DNA of 64,000 nucleotides from Epiperipatus broadwayi (GCA_028023455.1 JAQFVV010012529.1:2110001-2174000), one strand, 5' to 3'. Shown: positions 49,336-61,627, numbered from the stretch's first letter. Numbers and translations: made by a program. The notes: generated by a model from the sequence alone, not told the origin.

Positions 49336-51645
49336 GTAAGTAAAATTATAATATAAAATGAATCTTTTTCATTTGCAATTTTAATCATATTAATTTTTGT
49401 TTGTTTTTATTATTAAGTTTAGAAGCTTGATTATACATTTTATTGCAAAGACACAAATATAGAAACAGATTGTTATTTAAAATATATCATTTAAAGAATT
49501 TATAAATTTAGATGTACATGTCTGTGTTTACATGTATGATTGTTTAAAGAACATGTCGCTTACAAAATGAATGAATAAATTAAGAAGCATGCAGAATAAA
49601 GAATAGTCATGAATTACAGTATTTGGAATGACTTCATTTTCTAAACAAGTTTGAGTGACTGGAATGATAGTGAATATATTATAACAGCCAAAATGTGTAT
49701 AGCCCAGCAAATCAATCCTTAGAACTAAGCAAATGATCATCCAACTTATATGTGTGTGCGTAACATAAATAAAACAGTTCCACAAACAATACAAAGCCAA
49801 ATATCATTACCTATAATTCCAGGGCAAGCTTCACTTGGCTACACACTTGTTGTTAACATCCATTTTTTTTTATATTATAAAAAACTAAAGAAAATTTATT
49901 TTTTTGAGATCCAAGTATTTTGGATTTTAGATTTTTTTTTTTAATGATATTATCCTTTATATAAGAAGAATAATTTACTGATTTTCTTTATTTAATTTTG
50001 GAAAAAAATTAATCATTTAGCATATCATAATTATTGACAATGTTTTATTTTTATGATTTATCCTTTTTGAGAAAATAATCGCAAAATTTAAACTTGATAA
50101 AATAAAGCAATCAAATATGGTTTAGATTTTGAAATTTATAGCAATAAATAATTTTATTTTAATTTTTTTATACTATTTATCAATTAATAATTAATAATTA
50201 ATTTTGTCATAAATATATAAAAAAATATCAATATTTAATTATATTAATAAAGTCAAATTTCTTTTTTTAGAATAATACTTATTTTTATAAATATTGAACT
50301 ATATTACTTAATTCAAAATTATCTTTAGAATGTCTCCAAATTGTTTTATAAAATTAGTTTTATTTTAAGGTCCTACATTATCTTTCAAATTAAAAAATGT
50401 AATCTCAAGAAAAAGAATGAAATTTAATTGAATTATATCAAATTTGTTATTAATATATATATATATTAATCAGAATGTTTTTGTAGATTTTATTAATTGC
50501 TAATATTATTAATTAATGTCATTTTAAAAATATAATAAATATATTTATGAATGTGTAAATATCTACTCATTTACATATATATTCTATATTTAAACAAAAT
50601 AGTTATTTTTTATTATAAATGTTTTTCAAATAAATAGGATTAAATTTATGCTACAAATATCTTTTATAAATGTAATTCTTATTAATTAAATGTTTATTTA
50701 TCTTAAAACTAATAATATAAGATTTCTTCTATATTTATTAAAAAATTCCAAATTATTTTTTACCTTTTTTTAAAAAACAAAACAAAACAACTTTTCTTTT
50801 AACTTTAAAAGTTGACTATCGATTTTGATTATAAGATCATAAAACATATTAAAATGATTATTAGTTATAATCATTCAATATACATGGTAATTCCTTTATT
50901 AGAGTAACTGTGAAATTTTTGAAATAAGATGGAAATACAAATTTTTTTGAAAAAGAATATTTTTTATAATTTAATACAAAATATTTTAATATATATAACA
51001 ATCCAGGAGTATACATTGAATTTTATTTTATAATTTTTAAGTGTCATGATGATTTTCTGACTTATCTAATAATAGTCTTTCAGAAGTTAATTTTTTTTTT
51101 TTTTTCAAAAAATAATTTAAAAGTTTGCTCTAGAAACAAGTTTTTATCTCAAAATTTATTTTATTCATAATTTTACATTTAATTCGGTTATCTTTTTTCT
51201 TTTACAACAGATTTAAATTATACAAGCATATATTAAATAAATTAATATTTGATTCATTTTAATTTCCAAGCTTTATCTCTTATATATATTTATGATTTTT
51301 CAAAATTACTGTTATTGCTACTTCAAGCATATTGCTACAGACATTGGAAAAGATTATGTAGTCGGCTCTATCATTGCTAAGAATTTATGTGAATAAAGAA
51401 TAGTTTGGAATCATTTGTGTGTATATTAAATGATTGTTATTTGAAATGAACTCTCTATGTATATCCATATAATTAATTTTAATAAAAATTGGAAATACAA
51501 TTTTTTTTTTTAAAAGAATTTTTATTATTATTTTTTTTGTTTAAAATTGATTAACAATTTAGTGGGTAGCAATTTAATGAGGAGTGAAACAAAACTATTT
51601 TTATTTTATTTTATAATTTTATGTTTCTTTCTCTCTCTTTTTTAG
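49336..51645. other. PC intron G-H (2.3 kb)
   Basis: AT-rich. A slightly less AT-rich patch at 49,530-49,860 and another at 51,290-51,430 may be old insertions but show no recognisable family. The acceptor has a long pyrimidine tract (tctctctcttttttag). Confidence 0.85.
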
Positions 51646-51870
51646 CACCCCCACCTACAGGTAAATTTTATGACATTTTGATAAAAGAAGGTCCTCAGGC
51701 TTTTGCAAAAGCAGTTCGTAATCACAAAGGTCTTTTAATAATGGATACTACTTTCAGGGATGCTCACCAGTCTCTTCTAGCTACACGAATTAGAACTTAT
51801 GATTTAAAACGGATTTCTCCATTTGTAGCACATAATTTTTATAATATGTTTAGTATTGAAAACTGGGGAG
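51646..51870 (+). CDS. PC: pyruvate carboxylase exon H (start of carboxyltransferase)
   Basis: It encodes (T)[20 protein letters not shown], then [40 protein letters not shown] and FSIENWGG. The [11 protein letters not shown] block opens the carboxyltransferase barrel; its Asp binds the catalytic divalent metal, and Gln-Arg residues nearby bind pyruvate in known PC structures. The acceptor is tttttag and the donor gtaatt at 51,871. It ends in phase 1 in the WGG motif. No further PC exon is found in the remaining 12 kb, so the next exon lies beyond the window. Confidence 0.97.
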
Positions 51871-52026
51871 GTAATTATGAATAGTTATGTTTTTTTTATT
51901 TTAAAAATCATGTGAATCTCATAAAAGTGAAAAGATGAATGCATACATACATACTTATGTGATAAAATGTTATACATATCTTAAAATGGTAATCATAATC
52001 TATATATTACATCTTCAACAAACAGA

Positions 52027-52395
52027 ATGATAAACAATACCAAAGACAAAATATCTTCTGATCAAATAGCCCAAGCAGTTTATAAAATTTCGTGCCCAAT
52101 CAGTGGATGTAAAGGAGCATATTATGGAGAGACCCGTGCCAACATTACCACAAGAACATCTCAACATCATTATTTATACAGGAGAGCTCTAAATAATACT
52201 GAAAACAAATCCATATTCTTTGAGCACCAAAAAACAACAGGCCATGTGTTCGAACCCACTATGGCAAGGGCACTGTGCACTGAACATAATGATATGAAAC
52301 GAAAGATTAAGGAGGCATACTTTATTGCAAATGACAACTATGCAATAAACCGAAAAGAATCGTGCTTTGCAATCTCCAGAAAATGGTCTTTATGA
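52027..52395 (+). CDS. Penelope-like element GIY-YIG endonuclease (5'-truncated copy)
   Basis: An uninterrupted 122-codon frame encodes the C-terminal endonuclease of a Penelope-like retroelement. It has a Cys pair CPISGC, the GIY-YIG-type core GAYYGETRANITTRTSQHH, a FFEHQKTTGH block, and the typical end NYAINRKESCFAISRKW. In complete elements this domain nicks the target and follows a telomerase-like RT. No RT is seen upstream, since exon H of PC lies only 156 bp away, so the copy is truncated. The start ATG at 52,027 is just where the ORF opens and not necessarily a real start. The tail at 52,396-52,560 is likely the element 3' region. Confidence 0.85.
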   Translation: MINNTKDKISSDQIAQAVYKISCPISGCKGAYYGETRANITTRTSQHHYLYRRALNNTENKSIFFEHQKTTGHVFEPTMARALCTEHNDMKRKIKEAYFIANDNYAINRKESCFAISRKWSL

Positions 52396-52560
52396 AAGAA
52401 AACTTTGCATAAATTTTGCATAAATTACCACTAAACTTCGCTTAAAGTAGGTTATGAAAATGGAGACTTAAGTTCTCTGAAAGCGCTCAGTTGTATAATT
52501 CTTTTCTAATAATAATAAGTTTCACTTTTTTGCATAAAGCGCAATTTAAAACTTACAACT
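52396..52560 (+). mobile_element. 3' tail of the Penelope-like copy
   Basis: Following the stop there is a short region with repeated tttgcataaa motifs and tgaaagcgctcagttgtata, ending near ttttgcataaagcgc. It probably belongs to the element because its composition changes again near 52,560. The exact end is unknown. Confidence 0.5.
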
Positions 52561-52765
52561 TAAAGGTGAAATAAAAAACAAGAATTTTATTTTTATTACT
52601 TTCTTCTAAATCATACACAAAGTCAATGTAATCTGAAGCATTTTAATTATTAGGAAAACAATATCTTACATTAATTTCTGCTTATTTAATGGTGATTAAT
52701 TATAAAAGTTATTTTAAAATTTATATTTGCAAGTGTAGACACTATTTTTGAGGTTACACCTGAAA

Positions 52766-53140
52766 TATATGTATTTTACTAAGTTATGAAAATAATTTAC
52801 AGAGAGGATAAATAAAATAGATAAATAATAAATAGAATAAGATTAAGTGAATTGCTTTAATATAAAATATTTAATTAAAATGTATTGTGTACAGTAATTA
52901 TTATCAGAAGGAAAAAATAAATAATCAGATAATGGAGGAAATTTAATTAGTATGAGTTAAAATAATAATAAATTTAATTAGTATGAGTTAAAAATATTAA
53001 TTAAATTTAATTAGTATGAGTTAAAATACTAATTAAATTTGCTGAGATAAGATTAAACTGATAATACATTCACTACCTGGATTTTCCCCAATGAGCTTAA
53101 TTATTTCAGAAAACGAAAGAACTGAAAGTATATAAACTGT
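52766..53140. repeat. left arm of a long-range inverted repeat
   Basis: About 350 bp here are the reverse complement of about 56,690-57,040. Shared landmarks are aataaaatagataaataata, ttatcagaaggaaaa, tagtatgagttaaaat, agattaaactg.taataca and atgagcttaattatt. It includes three tandem copies (about 31-33 bp) of aaatttaattagtatgagtt at 52,939, 52,970 and 53,003 that the right arm lacks. Confidence 0.85.
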
Positions 53141-53149
53141 GGAAAAAAG

Positions 53150-53600
53150 CGCCCATACATGAGATAGTGATCATGTGATGTTTAGTGGTTTAACACCAAT
53201 CCTGCCTAATAGGATAGTGGTGGCTATGGTTGTAAGAGAGCCAAAGACACCAAAATGTATGGGTGCTGAATAGAGTTTCAGACCCATATGACTATATAAG
53301 CTATTGGCTTGGATTGAAAATATTAATTGTGTTTTCAAATTTCATTCTCATAGTTTTGTAGTTAAATAAAGTTAAAAGGTGGGTGCTGGAGGGTTGCATT
53401 AGATCCCAAGATCTATGTGCAGTGCTCTCAGATCCAAGGCTCCTCACTGATGAAGGCCACAAGCCAGAAACTAGTCTGGGGATATTGGATGAGTAGGCAC
53501 TAGATAGGTATTTTATGCACAAGCCTTCTGGTGTCCATTGATTGCTCTTGTTAGCACAAGATGGCACTACTATATGGAGAGTTTTGCTTTATTTTGAACT
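53150..53600 (+). mobile_element. Penelope-like pLTR with hammerhead, plus strand
   Basis: It is homologous to the 11-kb pair: cgcccatacat, cctgcctaataggatagt, gggttgcattagatcc, the hammerhead, and acaagccttctgg to tatggagagttttgcttt. It lies about 0.75 kb downstream of the GIY-YIG ORF in the same orientation, but is separated from it by an arm of the inverted repeat, so the two need not be one insertion. Confidence 0.8.
53426..53493 (+). ncRNA. hammerhead ribozyme, minimal type I (copy 3)
   Basis: CUGAUGA is at 53,447-53,453, stem II GGC/GCC at 53,455-53,457 and 53,463-53,465, GAAA at 53,467-53,470, and GUC ends at C53,476, the predicted cleavage site. Inner stem I UCCUCA (53,441-53,446) pairs with UGGGGA (53,477-53,482), and outer AUCCAA (53,432-53,437) pairs perfectly with UUGGAU (53,485-53,490), extended by CUC/GAG. 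The closing pair of stem II is A.A here but U-A in the 11-kb copies, which may weaken it. Confidence 0.85.
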
Positions 53601-54576
53601 GATTAGTTGTTCCTGGCCAATGCAATGAAATGTTGAATTTATCGCTTAGGAGAAAATAGGAGCTTTTTACTGTCTTGATAAGGACTTGTAGGAGTTGAAA
53701 GTGCTTGGCAATAGTTATTTTATTTATTTTAATGATTCTCTGTTTTAGAAATTGATGAATTGTTATATTGTATTTTAGAACTAGAAAAGATGAATTCAGA
53801 GCTTAGGTAAATAATTAAGCTAGGTAAAATCGTTCAATAAAAAATTATGTTCAAGAACTTATTATATGATAATGAAAGTAAAACGTAGAGCTAGAAAGTG
53901 CAAATTGAAACATTCATTTTTTTCTAAAAATAAATCAGAATTACTATGTGATAAATAAGAGGTGTTGCAGATCATTCATAGTGAGGCCTGCATATTGATT
54001 AGGTTTAATCCTTCTATGAATAAGGATGGCCTCTTAGTTGATGACTCTGGACTTGTTAATAGATACTTAATAAAGGAAAATGAAAAAATAATTTTATAGT
54101 ATACTGTACAAAAGATCTTTTTGTGCATAAAAAAAAGAATGACTAGTTTTAAAAAAAATCATGGCAATTGAACTAGTTATAATAATGATATTCCATTTAA
54201 TAATGAAAGGTTGTTAAAAAAATATGGAAGTACTGTCTTGATACTCTAAATATTTGATAGAAATTTCAGAAATCTTATGTCATATTTAAATATTTAACTG
54301 TTAATTTCATTTTCTACTTTCCAACAATGTCAGTAAATGAATAGTTAAAGAAAAATATCAGAGCTCAATTTAAATAATATTTTATTCTTTGCATTGTTGA
54401 TTAAGCTTGCATAGGAAAATACTATAGTTAGAAATCACAATTTTATGAGTTTATTAATAATTGATCGTGTTGCTTTTTGTTTTGATGATAAATGGAGAGT
54501 GTTTCATTGTTTTGAGCTTGTCATGTTTATTTGATATTTCTTATCTCAGCATTAATCTCAATCATATTGTTTTTAT

Positions 54577-54714
54577 ATTTATCAACCTCTAAATCTCCAA
54601 AGTGAGCTAGGCATAGTCTTATATTTGTCAGCCTCTAAGTCTCAAAAATAAACCAGGAATGTTTTGACATTTATCAGCCTCTAAGTCTCATAGTTAGAGC
54701 AAGGTTTTATTTAA
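54577..54714. repeat. 46-bp tandem repeat, three copies
   Basis: Units beginning atttatcaacctctaaatct, atttgtcagcctctaagtct and atttatcagcctctaagtct start at 54,577, 54,623 and 54,669. The period is exactly 46. Confidence 0.85.
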
Positions 54715-55547
54715 ATGTATTGTTCAGTTTGGTTGATATTGTATTTGTGCTCAAGATAGCTCTCTGGGTATTCATATTGCAGGATACACTCACTGTCAGT
54801 GGAAGATTTCCTTGTTGATCTCAACATTGCAGGCAGTTGATCAGGTTCAATAAATAATTTTAATTGAATTAATGAAATAACTTCTTTTGTAAGAATGACA
54901 TTATTAGTTATGTTCATACTAGTTTGTAATATCACTTCCAAAGTAGTACGGCTAAGCATGACATTATTGTAAAATTGAAAGAAATTATCTTTTTATGTAG
55001 AAATAAAATCGAGTGATAATTGATCTATTTTATTCCTAAATGGAGGAGGGGCATATGTAACCCTCACATCTGAGTTTACAGGCATTGTTTTAATGCAAAT
55101 ATTTTTTCATTATTATGTATAACAAAATATTAGGGTCATGTCTATGGGGTAAATTTTAGAAGTGGTTTTAAAATATTAAAAAAGATAATAAATGTAAAGA
55201 TAAAATGTGCTATTACTTTATTCTTTTAAAAATAAAGAATTTGTCTTTCTTTTTAAAACAAAAATATTATTATGATAACCAACAGAAGCTTTCAAAACTT
55301 ATCTGCTTTTCAAGAAACCGCTAAAAGAATTGTAACACACTTCACCATGATATCTCTTACTGTGAAGAAGTCAATGAAATTTTGTAAAAGATTATTAGTA
55401 TATATCATGCATTTTATGGAGTAGACAATCCTCCATGATGTTTTCTCTGACCTTTCCAGTAGTGCAGCTGAATATAGAGCTGTAGACAAACAATATGCCT
55501 TAAAATTTAATCTTGATTCTGCCGATCTATTCATCATTTTGGAAAGC

Positions 55548-55599
55548 TGAAGAAATATGTAACATTTACTTGTTGAAGAAATATGTAACATTTACTTGC
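55548..55599. repeat. 26-bp tandem duplication
   Basis: Two near-identical copies of a unit starting tgaagaaatatgtaacattt lie at 55,548 and 55,574. Confidence 0.9.
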
Positions 55600-56689
55600 T
55601 GAAGAAAGAAAAAAACTAGTCTAGAGTTATTATTCCATGGAAATGTATTTTTATAACATGTGAATCTACTTAATTTATATGCTCAGAAGAAAACTGTGAT
55701 AGAAACTCTCATAAGAAAACTATCTCAAAAGGAATCAAAAGAAGCTAAAATCTTGTATTGCCAGAAAACATTAAAATTTCAATGATTAATGGTTATATTC
55801 CCAAGTTTACAGATACAAAATGTACATGTGAGCTCAACAGACGTCAAAGTAAATCAACTGAACTTTCTATAATTATCCTCAAAAATATTATAAATTATAG
55901 AGATTTTTTTTCTTCTCACACATGATTGTCATATAAGTTTTTTAATTGTAAATATGTACATAGATTTTTTTTATTATCATTATTTTCATATAATACTATT
56001 GTTTTATTGAAGTTATTGTTCATTGTTGATAATTTTGTGTTTGACATTCCTCATCTGAACCAAGCTGATTATTTAGTTGTTAATGTATTAACTTATTAGA
56101 TGAAAAGGGGTTATGATCATAAAATATAATTGAATCTGCATGGAGACTTGTTTTTATGTAGGCTCCATTTGATCATGATTCATGACTAGCAGTTACTTGT
56201 CAATTAAAAATAAATTGCATTCAGTCACTCCACCTTGTTCATGGTCATCCATTAGCTTTTGTTAAAATCTTTTAGATGAAAATTTAATTTGCAGAATATT
56301 GTAATTATTTTTATTATTTAATTGTTAATTGAATTTATTGCCTATTCTTTAATAGGGTGCTTGCCATTAAAATATATAGATACATGAATCAAAATATGCT
56401 ATTCTAATTTAATATAACCTGATTGTGGCCAATTAGGAATAGATCCTTTTACTTACTAAGTCTATTCACTAGGAATAATAATGATGGCAATACTTATCCT
56501 TTAAGCCTGGCAGCCCTTAAGGCATTTTAAGTGATTATAATATTGGATTGATCTGATATAACCCTAATCAGCTTATTGATCTTCTGGAGCCAAAATCCTG
56601 GAAATTAGATATCTTTGCTGGTTTTTCTTGCTGCTTCATGCTTGTTTCCAAAAATTGCCTCAAAGATGACAAAGAAGAGCACTTGTTCT

Positions 56690-57040
56690 TTTTTTCACAG
56701 TTTTTATACCTTTTGTCTGTTTGTTTTTCTGGAATAATTAAGCTCATTGAGGAAAATCTGGATAGTTGGTGTATTACCAGTTTAATCTTACCCCTGTAAT
56801 TAGTATTTTAACTCATACCAATTAAACTTCCTTTGTTATTTGATATTTACTTTTCCTTCTGATAATCATTTATTGTTACACAATACATACAAATTAAATA
56901 TTTTTTATTACAGCTATTCAGTTAATCTTATTCCGGCTATTTATTATTTATCTATTTTATTTATTATTTCCTCTCTTGGTGAATTAAAATCTCATAACTT
57001 ATTTTATTAAAATACACATATTTTAATAATCTTGCCCATT
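56690..57040. repeat. right arm of the long-range inverted repeat
   Basis: Reverse complement of 52,766-53,140, with an identity I judge near 80%. It ends about 280 bp before the gypsy II integrase remnant, so it could be the 3' LTR of gypsy II, with a solo LTR in the opposite direction at 52.8 kb. It could equally be a terminal inverted repeat of a 4.2-kb DNA element. No matching LTR was found on the other side of gypsy II. Confidence 0.8.
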
Positions 57041-57319
57041 ACTTCAAAAAACATATTATTGCATTATGCATCATTCTTGTATTTTTTTTTGGCCTCCGTC
57101 TTTGACGTTTGGGCCTGTGTGACCTATGTTTTTCTATTGATTCTATGGGTACTTTGTTTTGCATTTCTATTACTGCTTCAGTTTAACTACATTCTATCTA
57201 GGTCTGTTGTTTCTCTTGAATTACTTCATTAGATACTATGTCAACTATTTCTCATTTTCCCCAAATTTTGGTTTTCTTCTCAAACTGCATGTCTTCTATA
57301 ACTTGTCAGTGGACAATGT

Positions 57320-57508
57320 TTATATGTCTATGATATTTTTTTTATTTTTTATTTGAATGATTACTATCTGTTTAGATAATTTTCCTGTGATTATACTTTC
57401 AGCCCATTTCTTTTTGTTCAAATCACATATCCAAACTTTATCACCTATTTCATATATGCTGTCTTCATTATCATATTGAAAGTATTCATTCATTTTTGGA
57501 AGTAACAT
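57320..57508 (-). pseudogene. gypsy II integrase C-terminal segment
   Basis: The 62-codon frame contains IYEIGDKVWICDLNKKKWAE followed by SIITGKLSKQIVIIQ. This matches the C-terminal part of gypsy integrases (GD.V...... W..G.I....G). It is degenerate on both sides. Confidence 0.65.
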
Positions 57509-58712
57509 TGTAGTTTTATATGCAATTTTCTGCCCATCAGCAATTCAGACAGAGATTTACCTGTAAATGCTGACAGCATATGAATGTTGATGTTGCATAG
57601 CATCACATAAAGCTTGTTGCATGTTCATATTATTCATCTTTCTTAGAGCCTTTTTAATTTGTTGAATGGCTTTCTTAGCCAGGCCATTCAATTCTGGGTG
57701 ATATGAGAGTGCACAGGTGTGATTTTGATACCTTTATACTTGAACATTTCTCAAACAGCGAATGTAGTGCCATTATTGGAAACCAATTATTTGTGGTAAT
57801 CCATGGTATGAAAAACTGCATTCAAACTTTGTTTAATTTTCCCAGCACTCATATTTTTCTTGATGAAATGCTTCTCTCATTTAGAATATGCATCTACCAT
57901 GGTTTAGTTGCTTTAGGCCATGGTGTATACGCTTTAGATTTTATATTCACTTCAGACTGACAAGCTGTGTATTTTTAAAAAGTTGTTTCTCAATGTCAGT
58001 AATTATCTTTGACCACTAGACTTAGCTATGCGCTAACACTTTGGTGTGCACAACTACTGGATGGCCTTTGGGGAATAGTCTTAGAACTTTTCCTCTATCC
58101 TCTGGTTGTATTACCATCCTATCAACCATTAACACACATACTCTTGCTGACTGATAACTTATCATGATTTGTCCAAAAAGCAAGTGCAGGGCACCATGGT
58201 TTCTTAGGTAACCATGGATTTCTAATCCAGCCTATCAGCAGCTGATATCCTTTATTAGCTCTTGTCTATTTTGCTACTGTGTTACTATTTAAGATTTCTG
58301 ATTGTAGGACGTCAATTAATTTCTCTTTCATTACTATGTGGTTCATTTTTATCTGGATTTCTAGACAAAGCATCTGCATGTGGAATCTCTTCCTTTCTTA
58401 TATGACAGCTGGTATTTGTATGATGACAGTAAATTTCTCCCCTGCAACATACATAAACTCAAATAGTCAGATGCTAGATTATTGTTCACTAATTTCCCCT
58501 ATAATGGCTTGTGATTGGTTACTATATATACTGGTGAAATTTCTTTAAGCTGAATATAATAGCTAAGGCTTCTTTGAGAATTTGACTATAATTTCTCACA
58601 GCTTTAGAAAGGGTTTTGATGCTGATTATGGTTCATTCACCGTTATAACATGGGTAACATAAAACTGCCCCACACCTCAGAAGCATTTGTTGTTAAGTGG
58701 ACTTCAAGACTG

Positions 58713-58928
58713 TTACCAAAATGAACCAGTAAGCAGTGCTTTAGTTTGTATAAAAGTTTCCTCATGTATTTTTAACCACAGCCATTTTTGATTTTTCTTT
58801 AATAATTCATACTGAGGATTTGCTACTTTAGCTTTATTCTGTAGAAAGGATATCCGTAGAAAGGATTTGAAATAGTTTAACAAACTCATAAAGGCATGGA
58901 GCTCTTCAATATTTATGGATTTATCCAC
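58713..58928 (-). pseudogene. gypsy II RT/RNase H connection
   Basis: The 71-codon frame reads MDKSINIEELHAFMSLLNYF, KSFLRI, and then LLKKNQKWLWLKIHEETFIQ. It matches the P.....L..FLG..NYY..F and LLKK...W.W.......F segment that joins RT to RNase H in Ty3/gypsy Pol. Confidence 0.8.
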
Positions 58929-59594
58929 GTTTTCTATGGCACTTACTTTCTCTTGCTTTGGTCACTTATCCTTATTTGAGATTATATATCTAGAAGTACT
59001 AATTCCTTCATGTTCCACATATTTTTCTAAGCATTTAACTTGACTTCGCATCTCTTCACTTTTTCACATAAATAATTGTTGATGAAGCACCTTTTCTGAG
59101 TATGCTATTATAGGTATATTATTAGGCATTGCCATCTAATCCCTGTAATAAAGCATTAATTTTTGTTTGAAATATATTTGGCACCATCAAAATACTGAAT
59201 AGTAGTTGATTGCATTTAAATTCTCACAGGCATTTTTAGGGTTAATATTTTTGCTGATTTGTTCATCACTGGTATTTGGTGAAAAGCAGAATTTAGGTTC
59301 AGTTTCATTAAATATGATATGTTATGCAGAATGGCCAATATTTCTCTCACATTAGGCAGTGGATACACCCCTTATTTAAATATTTATTTACCATTATCTA
59401 TTATTCCCACATTCAGATTTGGTATTGTGTTTTGTTATTATGATTATAGCATGGCTCAGTCTGATGTTTCTATTGACATCAATATGCCCTTATTGACCAA
59501 TTTCTGAATTTTCTCATCAATTTTTGTTTTCTATGCAAATAGGATTTTTTGCAGTTTATACACAACCAGATTTGTGTTTTCAACTAACTTGATT

Positions 59595-59780
59595 TTAACT
59601 GGGCCCATTGATAATTTTTTTTACAATACTGACTTGAATTTCTATTATGTGGAAACATTCCCTTCTGATTATAGGGCTAATTTTCCCCTTCACGATATAC
59701 AGCAGTAATTTAATTATTTTTATTGTAGTATCTAATTGGTGTATTATCTTCCCCAATAATTTCAGCACATTCCCACTCAC
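59595..59780 (-). pseudogene. gypsy II protease-RT linker
   Basis: The 61-codon frame (VLKLLGKIIHQLDTTIKIIK, then LLLYIVKGKISPIIRRECF) follows the pattern seen in gypsy Pol between protease and RT, where LGRDWL is the usual end of the protease region. It is weakly conserved; the call rests partly on position. Confidence 0.55.
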
Positions 59781-60049
59781 ATCTTGAGCACTAATATCTA
59801 TTTTTATATTTTAATGTTAGTGTTAGCAGCTGATAGTATGCTCCAATCTGCCTTGGACATTATAGATATTCCTGAGCCAGCATCTATCTCCATGGTAATC
59901 TCTTTTCCACAAATTTGCAATTTCATCATGGATTGCTTCGATTCCTGAACTTCTATGTTTTTTACATATGTTTAATGGGTTTATCTCCCCTATTTTTCTG
60001 CACCTGAGTTTTCTTTTGGTTCTCCCATTACCAAATTTTTTACATACAC

Positions 60050-60150
60050 ATCTAAATGCCTCTTACTTCCACATTTAAAACATATTTCCTGCTTCTGCTT
60101 ACAATCTTTTGCTCTATGATTTATTTTTTTCACAGCAGAAGCATATTGCT
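60050..60150 (-). pseudogene. gypsy II gag zinc knuckles
   Basis: The minus strand has CFCCEK, a frame change, then NHRAKDCKQKQEICFKCGSK followed by RH. Two CCHC knuckles of the gypsy nucleocapsid can be traced across the frameshift; the final Cys of the second is altered. Confidence 0.7.
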
Positions 60151-61326
60151 TTATTTTCATTTTTGTACTCAGGTTTTCACAGATTAATATATTTTTTATC
60201 CATCTTAAAAAACTCTCATATTAATATTATCTTCAGGTTTAGTTTTAAAAGTATCAGCCACTTTAAAATTAGCTTGTAAGCTATTTCTTTCTTGATAGCA
60301 ATTTCATAAGTTAAATCAATCTCTGTTAACAGCTGTTGTTTGATCCTGTCATCAGATATGTTCCAGAATAACTGTTCCATAAGTATTTCCTCAACAAACT
60401 CCCAATGCCTGCAATCTTTTGCTGGTTTCCTCTCAATGCTGAATTGTACTCCTTTATTATTTCACTCTTAAACTGTTTTCTATTTGTTAAATGTAAGCAA
60501 ACTGAGCAGGATGAACAAGGGCCAGAATCTTCATTTAGTTTCTTATTAATCCCTATCTCAATAACTTTATTACCAGAAAAACATTAAGTGCTGCGACTTT
60601 TTACTTAATGTCCTCTATTCTATTTAGTGTGTTAGTAAAATAATATTATAGTAAAATAATTTTTAACTTACTCTGTTTGTTGTAATATTTTTAGTTATCT
60701 TATCGATTTTAACTGAGACATTGGTCAGCATTTTTGGATGGCTAGATATGTGCATGCATGTGTGTTTAATACTTAGCATATTTCCTTTTTTATATTTGTA
60801 ATATTACATATTAAAGTCAATGTCATGACTTGGCAGATACAACAAGTGTACGGCCTAAAACAAAGGAAGTCCTGAAATGGAAAAAAAAAATCAATATTAC
60901 ATTTTTAGCTTTTAAATTTTGCTGCCATGGGGACTTATTCCATAACATTTTTGATTAAAGTTAAGGAATTTACTAAACAATAATAAACAACTATTGTAAA
61001 AATCAGAACCCACAATTAAGGTGCGATAAATCCAGACAAGTGGTTATTCTAATGCTAATGGATTAATGTATTTGAAAATTTGTTCATTTCATTTAAATAT
61101 TATATAAGTTACAATTCTTCTTATTGGTTCTGTTAAATTTTAATTTTAATCGAAATAATTATAGCATTAACTCATCAATATATTGTCTGAGTTAAGAAGA
61201 TAAAAGTTGTGGAAGAATTACTGAGGTTTTATTCTATTCATAAGGTTTTATGCCATGCATACTTAGCTTTGTTGTAAATCAATTGATTCCATTGGTTGCT
61301 TTGATTTTTTAATAAATTTTGGATAA

Positions 61327-61334
61327 TTTTATAT
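61327..61334. repeat. 8-bp target-site duplication of hAT, left
   Basis: ttttatat, identical to 63,659-63,666. Eight bases is the length made by hAT transposases. Confidence 0.8.
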
Positions 61335-61627
61335 CGGGAGTTAACAACCTTTTGGAGAGAGAGAGCCAGACTGCTATGCAGTGTCTTGAAGGAGTGCCAT
61401 GATATCAAATGTACTACAAATAAATCATCTTGACCATAGACTGTATGTCCAGAAAGTTGTCTTGGTGTGGATATTTAAAGAAAACTAGGAAATCAATGTA
61501 ATTTTATTTAAACCAGTTTATATATTTATTGTAGAAATAACAGTAAAACAATTACTTACTGCAAACACAACAAAAAAATAGCAAATTCCTTACTATAAAC
61601 AAAATTCAATTAGAAATGGCAAATTAA

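Larger units (their letters stand above)
57320..60600 (-). mobile_element. Ty3/gypsy LTR retrotransposon II, decayed
   Basis: On the minus strand, from right to left: zinc knuckles near 60,150-60,050, a protease-RT linker at 59,780-59,595, an RT to RNase H connection at 58,928-58,713, and the integrase C-terminal part at 57,508-57,320. All frames are interrupted. It is a different family from gypsy I or a diverged cousin. LTRs are not firmly identified. Confidence 0.8.
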
